Shown in pieces: positions 16,858 to 21,722 of a stretch of 21,722 nucleotides of DNA. A program made the translations under genes and the position numbers. The stretch covers positions 1 to 21,722 of the forward strand of contig VSNT01000068.1 of NCBI GenBank assembly GCA_009774465.1, given 5' to 3'. The DNA comes from Lachnospiraceae bacterium. Lineage in GTDB: Bacteria; Bacillota_A; Clostridia; Lachnospirales; Lachnospiraceae. How positions within the stretch are numbered: the stretch's first letter is position 1; each line of letters starts with the position of its first letter. The notes under the pieces were generated by a model. It had not been told where the DNA came from. It did not search any database and saw nothing but the letters and a program-made list of their open reading frames with translations.

Positions 16858-17289
16858 TTATTCCCATTTAAAAATAACAATTCCCACAATTGCCACTACC
16901 ATACCGATTACCTTCCGCCATTCCAAAGGCTGCTTTTCCACCCCAAACCAGCCCAGAATTTCTATCACATAAGCCACAATTAATTGGGCAATTACAATCA
17001 GCATAACTGCTCTGGCAGGCCCCAACATATCCATGCTTCTTATCACAGTATAAGTAATAAAGGCTCCAATCGCCCCTCCCAAAAGCATATATTTCGGCTC
17101 CACCTTAAATAATGCCGCAAAAGAAGAACGGTCTGCAAACAGCCATGCGCCAAGACAGACCAAAAGCGCGGTAAGCTGCACAAATGCATTTGCCACCCAA
17201 ATGCTTGACGACTTTGTAACCTGCGTATTAAATACTCCCTGTACACTCATTAACGCACCTGATAGCAGCGCAATAAAAAATCCAATCAT
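16858..17289 (-). CDS. Small DMT-family membrane protein, YdcZ/DUF606
   Basis: This 143-residue, very hydrophobic protein has about five membrane helices: residues 2-20, 30-52, 67-86, 93-113 and 125-142. The opening GFFIALLSGALMSVQGVFNT, the GGAIGAFITYTVIRSMDMLG segment and the IAQLIVAYVIEILGWFG segment are typical of the YdcZ/DUF606 family of the drug/metabolite transporter superfamily. Family members often occur as half-size transporters that must pair; only one copy is present here. The substrate is unknown. The ATG at 17289 has GGAGG 7 bases upstream. The gene stands alone: the foldback element lies just after its stop and an intergenic repeat lies about 100 bases before it. Confidence 0.88.
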   Translation of the reverse strand: MIGFFIALLSGALMSVQGVFNTQVTKSSSIWVANAFVQLTALLVCLGAWLFADRSSFAALFKVEPKYMLLGGAIGAFITYTVIRSMDMLGPARAVMLIVIAQLIVAYVIEILGWFGVEKQPLEWRKVIGMVVAIVGIVIFKWE

Positions 17290-17368
17290 ACAAGCCTCCT
17301 GAAATTACATTTCTATTTTCAGCATACCCATATGACTGGAAATTTATTCTTTCGCTTTTTTCTGTTGC

Positions 17369-17403
17369 TTGCAGGAGATATTTTAGGTTGGTTTTTCCTG
17401 CAA
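17369..17403. terminator. Inverted repeat downstream of the GNAT gene
   Basis: TTGCAGGA (17369-17376) and TCCTGCAA (17396-17403) form an 8-pair stem with a 19-base loop, overlapping the start of repeat copy 1. It lies about 130 bases after the GNAT stop on the minus strand. There is no strong T run, so terminator function is uncertain. Confidence 0.3.
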
Positions 17404-17474
17404 AAACGAATCTTTTGATACGGTTTTATTGTTCGTTTATGTGGTTGCAAGACTGGTGTATCTATATTGTGTCC
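17388..17474 (-). repeat. Cassette-type repeat, copy 1 (diverged)
   Basis: This is the most diverged of three related repeats of about 87 bases in the same orientation. It keeps TTTTGATACGGTTTT, CGTTTAT, GTGGTT and CTGGTGTA in the same order and spacing as copies 2 and 3. It lies 60 bases beyond the stop of the GNAT gene. Its core is a small hairpin flanked by A-rich and T-rich runs. Confidence 0.65.
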
Positions 17475-17533
17475 AAGAAGTCATCATGCTTTTTTCTCTT
17501 TTTGGAAAAATATTCTTACTGCTTAAAGTATGT

Positions 17534-18082
17534 TTAAGCCCATTCATTTCTTATTATTCCGTAAAAAACACAATCATGAAATCCGTCTCGTGTTTTATAG
17601 TAATGCCGCAAAGTTACTTCATAACGCATGCCAATCTTTTCCATCACTTTTCTTGAAGCAACGTTTTCTACCGAACAAAATGAACCAATTCGTTCTATAT
17701 CCGTATTGTGGAACATATAATTAACAACCTCTGCCGCCGCTTCACTTGCATAGCCTTGATTCCACCAATGACTGCCAATCTTATAACCCAATTCACCTTT
17801 AAAATCATATTCCGAGATTATAGTGATACCAATTGAACCAATCATTTCACCATTTTTTAGATACATTCCCCAGTAATAAGTAGAATCATACTGATAGTTA
17901 TTAATCCATTGTTGAATCATGCTCTTTGTATCATCAATCGTTTTATGTGTATTCCATCGTAAAAAACGTGTAACTTTATCATCACCTGTCCAATTATGAA
18001 ACATCATTTCCGAATCAGTAAGTTCAAGTCTCCACAACACCAATCGTGCAGTTTCAATTGTTTTTGTTCCTACATGTTTCAA
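17534..18082 (-). CDS. GNAT-family N-acetyltransferase, RimJ/RimL-like
   Basis: This 182-residue acetyltransferase transfers an acetyl group from acetyl-CoA to an amine, in this subgroup typically a protein N-terminus or a small molecule. It starts KHVGTKTIETARLVLWRL, the standard opening of RimJ/RimL-like GNATs. The acetyl-CoA binding region lies in ELGYKIGSHWWNQGYASEAA, and NVASRKVMEKIGM is the closing conserved block. The start is TTG at 18082, with AAGGGAG about 8 bases upstream. An ATG at 18118 in frame is rejected because it coincides with the predicted transcription start of the promoter at 18124-18152. The target is unknown. It stands between repeat copies 1 and 2, as a self-contained unit with its own promoter. 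Confidence 0.88.
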   Translation of the reverse strand: MKHVGTKTIETARLVLWRLELTDSEMMFHNWTGDDKVTRFLRWNTHKTIDDTKSMIQQWINNYQYDSTYYWGMYLKNGEMIGSIGITIISEYDFKGELGYKIGSHWWNQGYASEAAAEVVNYMFHNTDIERIGSFCSVENVASRKVMEKIGMRYEVTLRHYYKTRDGFHDCVFYGIIRNEWA

Positions 18083-18123
18083 GTGTGTCTCTCCCTTGCA
18101 AAATTCCATTTTGTCCATACTTG

Positions 18124-18152
18124 ATTATAAAGTATATGTTTAAGGCTTACAA
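18124..18152 (-). promoter_or_regulatory. Strong SigA-type promoter of the GNAT gene
   Basis: On the minus strand TTGTAA (18147-18152) and a perfect TATAAT (18124-18129) are separated by 17 bases. Transcription would start near 18117, giving a leader of about 35 bases before the TTG start at 18082. It is one of the best promoter matches in the window. Confidence 0.65.
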
Positions 18153-18342
18153 TGCATATTTATAAACTCATTTTCCTCATCCTCCACCAGCATTAGCCAC
18201 AGAAATAGCTTTATCAATCATTTTATTCTGCCTTGACTCAATCCTGCTTTCTCTAATTCATTAATAGCTCCAGCGACTTCTTTTTGTGCAGATTGGCACC
18301 ATTCGAACTCTTTTTCCTGTCCGTTGCAAGTCCTGTTTTTCG
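18153..18342 (-). other. Non-coding stretch with a degraded coding remnant
   Basis: The 364 bases between the DUF6680-like and GNAT genes hold repeat copy 2, the GNAT promoter and, between them, an open minus-strand stretch. It reads EVAGAINELEKAGLSQGRIK and stops at 18218; in the next frame MIDKAISVANAGGG follows at once and stops. The run of helix-like sequence across a one-base frame change looks like the decayed C-terminus of a protein. I do not recognise the family. Confidence 0.35.
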
Positions 18343-18430
18343 TTGCTTTTTCTTGCAAAGTCGCATCATTTTGATGCGTTTTTATCTCTCGTTTATATGG
18401 TTTCAAAGCTGGTGTACCCAAAATGTACCC
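18343..18430 (-). repeat. Cassette-type repeat, copy 2
   Basis: This is a well-conserved copy. It begins TTGCTTTTTCTTGCAAAG, carries the hairpin GCATCA-TTT-TGATGC, then CGTTTATATGGTTTCAAAG, and ends CTGGTGTACCC with a second GTACCC nearby. It lies about 55 bases beyond the stop of the DUF6680-like gene, in the same orientation as the other copies. It separates that gene from the GNAT gene. Confidence 0.75.
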
Positions 18431-18483
18431 ACCTTTCTTTTTTGAACCATACTCACCCTCATAACTATAACCAAATACTAAAT

Positions 18484-18999
18484 CTAGTTATGTACTTCTT
18501 CCTCAGCATTTTCTTGATTTGCAGGAGTCATCATTTGCTGAAACATATTCATCAAATTTTGCTGAGATATTTGAAATTCTTGTGTCTTATTCATTGCTTC
18601 TAACATTCCTTGCGGAATATAAGGATTCTGTATCGTTTCCCAAGTTATTTTACCTTTATATCCCAAGGAATTAGATATTTGCTCAATCAACTTATTTCTT
18701 TCTGTTAAAATCTTTTTTAAATCTGTATCAGAAGGCTTTTCTATACATAGTTTATCATAATATGATCTCCACTGCCTTATTACTGCATCATCATCCGCAA
18801 ACACAACATCTAATATATTTAATGCCCATACCATATCCTGATTCCAACCAAGTCCTCTGCTAGTCATCAAAATTTTGAATATTTGCATCTTGTCATCTCG
18901 CTTTTTTGCTTTTTCTTGCAACTTCTGCCCCACAATAACGGCTATTATCGGAATCAACAAAAGTGCTACTATATTAAGAATTTTATAGTATATATCCAT
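18484..18999 (-). CDS. DUF6680-like membrane-anchored protein
   Basis: This 171-residue protein has one N-terminal membrane helix (about residues 5-24, ending VGQKLQEKAKKRDDK) and a cytoplasmic helical body. The stretch KMQIFKILMTSRGLGWNQDMVWALNILDVVF followed by RQWRSYYDKL resembles the DUF6680 family, which has the same anchor-plus-helical layout and no known function; I hold this assignment at moderate confidence. The C-terminus is rich in Gln, Met and Glu and ends in EEEVHN. GGAGG lies 6 bases before the ATG. The short CGCTCAT/ATGAGCG hairpin at 19039-19057 lies upstream and may hold an operator or part of the promoter. Codon use is AT-rich compared with the first 17 kb. It sits between repeat copy 2 and the decayed AlbA-type gene. 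Confidence 0.75.
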   Translation of the reverse strand: MDIYYKILNIVALLLIPIIAVIVGQKLQEKAKKRDDKMQIFKILMTSRGLGWNQDMVWALNILDVVFADDDAVIRQWRSYYDKLCIEKPSDTDLKKILTERNKLIEQISNSLGYKGKITWETIQNPYIPQGMLEAMNKTQEFQISQQNLMNMFQQMMTPANQENAEEEVHN

Positions 19000-19038
19000 T
19001 TTAGCCTCCCATAATTTATTGCTTTCCGTTCATTATTC

Positions 19039-19057
19039 GCTCATTTTATATGAGCGG
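19039..19057. promoter_or_regulatory. Palindrome upstream of the DUF6680-like gene
   Basis: CGCTCAT and ATGAGCG form a 7-pair palindrome with a 5-base AT loop, about 40-60 bases before the DUF6680-like start and just after the end of the AlbA-type remnant. The inner bases include TATAAA on the minus strand. It could be an operator overlapping a promoter or a weak terminator; no T run follows on the minus strand. Confidence 0.3.
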
Positions 19058-19063
19058 ATTTCT

Positions 19064-19846
19064 TTAAATCTTTGTATAGATATTCCCTTTTGTTATTTTT
19101 TTACTTTTAATAACTCCGCAATCGGTTAATGCTTTTAAGTATCTGCGGACCTGAGCCTCTGACTTTCCTGTTATTTTTTTCCTATCATAGTTGTAATTGT
19201 ATCATTGTTTTTTAGATATTCAAGAATTTGTTGCACAGGTTCTTTCATTTTGCCACTCATTAATTCGCTCATGATTTGTTCCTCTGAAGTGAGCGAATTA
19301 TTTTCATTACCATTCAACAACTCCAAATACTTATCACACGCCTTACAAAGCACCATAATTCCAGATGCATTGATATTGTATTCTGGCAGGCGCCCATTAT
19401 ACTTTTCGCACGCCTCCCTGATTTTGTCAAACCCTCTGCCCCATGCCTCTATCATACCACTCTTAAAGAAGACATTTGCCAGCTTAGGATTATATGGCCT
19501 GGAAGAGTGCTTTTCAAACAGTTTCTCCGTTGAGTTAAGCTCAAAAGGCATCTCACCATCATTCCAGATATATATCTTATCCTCGTATACGCTGATCTGA
19601 ATCGGATTGCAGGTTACTCTCATAAAGCAAGTTGACATCTGCTACAATACCCATTGTGTCTGTAACTTTATTGGGAATAGCTTCCAATAATTTTTTTCTA
19701 TCTTTATCATCAAGTCCGACAACCTCTCCATTATCATTTTTGCCGATATAAAGTATTCCGTCATAAGCATTTGCATATCCGCAAATCCATTCTAAAAATT
19801 CATCATGCCATGATTCCTTGTATTCTATCGTTTGATGCTCCGGCAT
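19064..19846 (-). pseudogene. Broken AlbA_2-type ATP-binding transcriptional regulator (internal deletion and frameshifts)
   Basis: Intact relatives of this family (Schlafen AlbA_2 N-terminal domain, HATPase-like RecG-related C-terminal part, then a winged helix) have roughly 450-500 residues. Here the N-terminus MPEHQTIEYKESWHDEFLEW to GIVADVNLLYES is present. The frame then jumps, near 19622-19635, straight to NPIQISVYEDKIYIWNDGE and EAWGRGFDKIREACEKYNG of the C-terminal part, so some 200 or more central residues are missing and the frame changes. A second frame change occurs at a run of seven A near 19173-19179. Beyond it the other frame continues TGKSEAQVRRYLKALTDCG up to a stop at 19064-19066. 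The ATG at 19846 has an AGGTGA site. No functional product is expected unless the remaining N-terminal piece has a role. Confidence 0.85.
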
Positions 19847-19866
19847 ACTCTTTCACCTGCTTTCTA

Positions 19867-19953
19867 TTGCTTTTTCTCGCAAAACCGCATCATTTTGATA
19901 CGGTTTTGTTGCTTGTTTATATGGTTTCAAAGTTGCTGTACCCATTTTGTGCC
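19867..19953 (-). repeat. Cassette-type repeat, copy 3
   Basis: This copy runs TTGCTTTTTCTCGCAAAACC, then the hairpin AAAACCG...CGGTTTT around ATCATTTTGAT, then TTTATATGGTTTCAAAG and CTGTACCC. It matches copy 2 closely over the whole length. It lies only about 10 bases beyond the helicase stop and ends about 20 bases before the AlbA-type gene start. On the minus strand a 30-codon open stretch runs through it and ends in the TGA of the AGGTGA that serves that gene. Confidence 0.75.
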
Positions 19954-19962
19954 TAGTTGCTT

Positions 19963-21525
19963 TTATATTTTACTATATTCCGCTGAATTTATGCAGTACG
20001 CTACTTCTCGCAGTCCTATTTTTACTCCTATTTTATTCATCTCCTCAACATTACTTTTTATCTTTTTACAATATTCTTTTCCATATTGATTCATACAATT
20101 ACAAAGAACCAATAGTCTTTCTTCTGGTCTAGTAACTGCTACATAGTGCAAATTACAATCTTCTGCATTATCTAAATTAAAATTTTCCGCAAGCACTATT
20201 ACTTGTTTATACTCTAAACCTTTCGCTGCATGAACAGTCAGCACAACATGATTGTACTTTTCCGAATTATATGTTGGTCGATATTGCTCGTCACACGTAA
20301 CTTCAAACAAAGTTTCTATCTCCTTATCAATTTTTTTACTATAATCATATCCAAAATACTTATATAACATATAGACCTTTTCTTTAATATCCTCATAACC
20401 TCCATTACTTTTTTCTAATTGTTCCAGCATCCTTCTTATGTATGAAAAATTATAGGCATCTGAATTGGGAATTTCATCATAAAAGTCATATTCGGAGTAT
20501 GATTCTTTTAATAAATAATCTGCCAATACCCTAGCAATCCAAATATGCTCACTTTCAAGTTCCGAATTATCTAATGGTGAACTTGGTATATATACAAAAT
20601 CCAATCCCATTTTTTCTAATTTTTGTGCCCATTCTTTCCCATCACTATTTCTCCGAATTAAAAATGCACAATTTTTACCACCATCAACCCAATGTTTTAT
20701 TTCTGCTAGCGCATAATTTTGCTTTTTATATGCAAAACACCAAACGCTGTTATCAAAATCCTGTCTTATAAAATTCTCACGAACTTCCGACATAAATATA
20801 TTGGCATAATTTTGAATTCCTATGACTGACCTAAAATTATGTTTTAATTCAAAAACCTGAAAATTTTTATCTCTCAATATTGTTTTAAACCCATCAATAT
20901 AGCCTCCTCGCCATCCATATATTGATTGTTTCAAGTCTCCTACAATAAATAATGCAATATCCAGTTCTTTATATATGTATTGAAAGAAACTATGCATATC
21001 GTAGTCACTGTCTTGATATTCATCTATATAAATTCTATAGTATTTCGAAGTTAAATATAGTCTTGCCGCTTCTGATTTCTTTAAAATATCTAATCCTAAT
21101 TGAAAAGTAAAATTCTTTTTATTTTCAAAATATTTACAAATAAATCCTGTATCTCCTATTTTTTTTATACCATCTTCAAATGCCCTAATTCTATTACCAC
21201 TTGAATAATCTGGTTTCAATTCCTTTTTATATTCTCTACCATATACATCATACATAAAGGGGCGGATTACTTCTTGTAATATAAAATTATCATTCGTTCC
21301 TACAAATCCTTCTTTATTTCCGCCCAATCGTACTTGAATTTCCTTAGCCACTTTTCTCGTAAAAGTAATTGCAGCAAATGTTTTAAATGTACGCTCTCTT
21401 TGCATTTCATACAATATTTTTTGAATCGTTGTATATGTCTTTCCTGTTCCTGCGCTGGCACTGACTGCAATATTTCCATTGCTCGTAATAATTTGTTCTC
21501 TTATATCATTATCTATTGGCTGCAT
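19963..21525 (-). CDS. Short UvrD/Rep-family helicase, GajB-like
   Basis: This 520-residue superfamily 1A helicase would use ATP to move along or unwind DNA. All core motifs are present: Walker A in SASAGTGKT (K29), ITFTRKVAKEI, the Walker B DEYQD (168-172), GDLKQSIYGWRG (196-207), the HNFRS motif near 229, TVHAAKGLEY (H432) and YVAVTRPEERL (R466). UvrD and PcrA have over 700 residues, so the 2B insertions are much reduced, as in GajB of the Gabija phage-defence system. It overlaps the preceding gene by 13 bases, showing translational coupling to that partner, whose C-terminus is in this window. The gene is markedly AT-rich. A defence role is inference from length and pairing; a general repair helicase is possible. 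Repeat copy 3 follows its stop. Confidence 0.88.
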   Translation of the reverse strand: MQPIDNDIREQIITSNGNIAVSASAGTGKTYTTIQKILYEMQRERTFKTFAAITFTRKVAKEIQVRLGGNKEGFVGTNDNFILQEVIRPFMYDVYGREYKKELKPDYSSGNRIRAFEDGIKKIGDTGFICKYFENKKNFTFQLGLDILKKSEAARLYLTSKYYRIYIDEYQDSDYDMHSFFQYIYKELDIALFIVGDLKQSIYGWRGGYIDGFKTILRDKNFQVFELKHNFRSVIGIQNYANIFMSEVRENFIRQDFDNSVWCFAYKKQNYALAEIKHWVDGGKNCAFLIRRNSDGKEWAQKLEKMGLDFVYIPSSPLDNSELESEHIWIARVLADYLLKESYSEYDFYDEIPNSDAYNFSYIRRMLEQLEKSNGGYEDIKEKVYMLYKYFGYDYSKKIDKEIETLFEVTCDEQYRPTYNSEKYNHVVLTVHAAKGLEYKQVIVLAENFNLDNAEDCNLHYVAVTRPEERLLVLCNCMNQYGKEYCKKIKSNVEEMNKIGVKIGLREVAYCINSAEYSKI

Positions 21526-21722
21526 AAATCGTATAACTCCTTAAGACATTTAAATCTATCACTATTCAACACTTTTTTTATTGTAGCTGTAGAATCTAAC
21601 TCTTGGCATAATTCAATCATATGTATCATTTTTTGTTCTTGCAAATATTCAACCGCATTTTTAAATGTATTTTTTCCTTGTACAAACTGATCCAACTTAT
21701 TTGGTATAACTTCATATAAATC
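21513..21722 (-). CDS. C-terminus of helicase partner protein (partial), possibly OLD/GajA-type nuclease
   Basis: The open frame enters from the right edge and gives the last 69 residues of a protein, running through PNKLDQFVQGKNTFKNAVEY to CLKELYDLCSQ. Its stop overlaps the helicase start by 13 bases. The sequence is charged and helical, with no catalytic motif in the visible part. Its position directly before a GajB-like helicase would fit the C-terminus of a GajA-type OLD nuclease, but 69 residues are too few to assign a family. The frame also has possible starts inside (TTG at 21695), but the open reading continues to the edge, so it is most likely the end of a longer gene. Confidence 0.55.
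   Translation of the reverse strand, partial: DLYEVIPNKLDQFVQGKNTFKNAVEYLQEQKMIHMIELCQELDSTATIKKVLNSDRFKCLKELYDLCSQ

Noticed and set aside
16582..16983. A 133-codon plus-strand frame across the foldback element.
   Set aside because: It runs through both arms of the palindrome and into the YdcZ-type gene antisense, with no plausible SD or protein family.
18083..18118. An ATG start for the GNAT gene 12 codons upstream.
   Set aside because: It coincides with the predicted transcription start and has no SD, whereas the TTG at 18082 has AAGGGAG and the family N-terminus.
18218..18421. A 67-codon minus-strand frame as an independent gene.
   Set aside because: Half of it is repeat copy 2, its start is a TTG without a good SD, and the remainder is a frameshifted remnant.
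17388..19953. The three repeats considered as a CRISPR array.
   Set aside because: Only three copies, about 90 bases long, diverged and separated by about 0.9 and 1.4 kb holding genes; no cas gene.

Overview
The window looks like chromosomal DNA of a Firmicute, most likely a Lachnospiraceae/Clostridium cluster XIVa gut bacterium. This is inferred from the YesM/YesN and LplB/LplC-type sugar locus, the lipoprotein families, the GGAGG-type ribosome binding sites and the mixed AT-rich composition. No rRNA, tRNA, CRISPR array or complete insertion sequence was seen.

Positions 1-8033 form a glycan-use locus. On the minus strand lie two CUT1 ABC permeases (LplB-like 1066-1992, LplC-like 121-1035) and the first 27 codons of a secreted protein, probably the solute-binding protein, which runs off the left edge. 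Divergently on the plus strand lie an AraC-type response regulator (YesN-like), its partner histidine kinase (YesM-like), a DUF4091/GH123-like putative glycosidase and a GH29 alpha-L-fucosidase. The likely logic is that the kinase senses a glycan, the regulator induces both sides, the transporter imports the oligosaccharide, and the two cytoplasmic hydrolases (no signal peptides) trim it.

Positions 8094-16459 are a compact minus-strand gene train. In transcription order it holds a ComEA-like lipoprotein, an OmpR-type response regulator, a PhoR/WalK-type histidine kinase, a GerMN-domain lipoprotein, ComEC, DNA polymerase III delta (HolA), YqeY and a NUDIX hydrolase. The envelope two-component system with its GerMN lipoprotein sits between comEA and comEC. 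A 166-base highly structured leader separates holA from yqeY. A roughly 265-base foldback element (16581-16844) lies upstream of comEA, followed by a small YdcZ-type membrane protein.

Positions 17300-21722 are an AT-richer accessory stretch, all minus strand: a GNAT acetyltransferase, a DUF6680-like membrane-anchored protein, a decayed AlbA-type ATP-binding regulator gene, a short UvrD-family helicase, and the C-terminus of an upstream protein that runs off the right edge and overlaps the helicase. The helicase pair resembles a Gabija (GajA/GajB)-type defence operon, but the partner is only 69 codons here. Three copies of an approximately 87-base repeat, all in the same orientation, each follow the 3' end of a gene in this stretch. 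This gives a gene-plus-repeat layout like mobile cassettes and is the most unusual pattern in the window.
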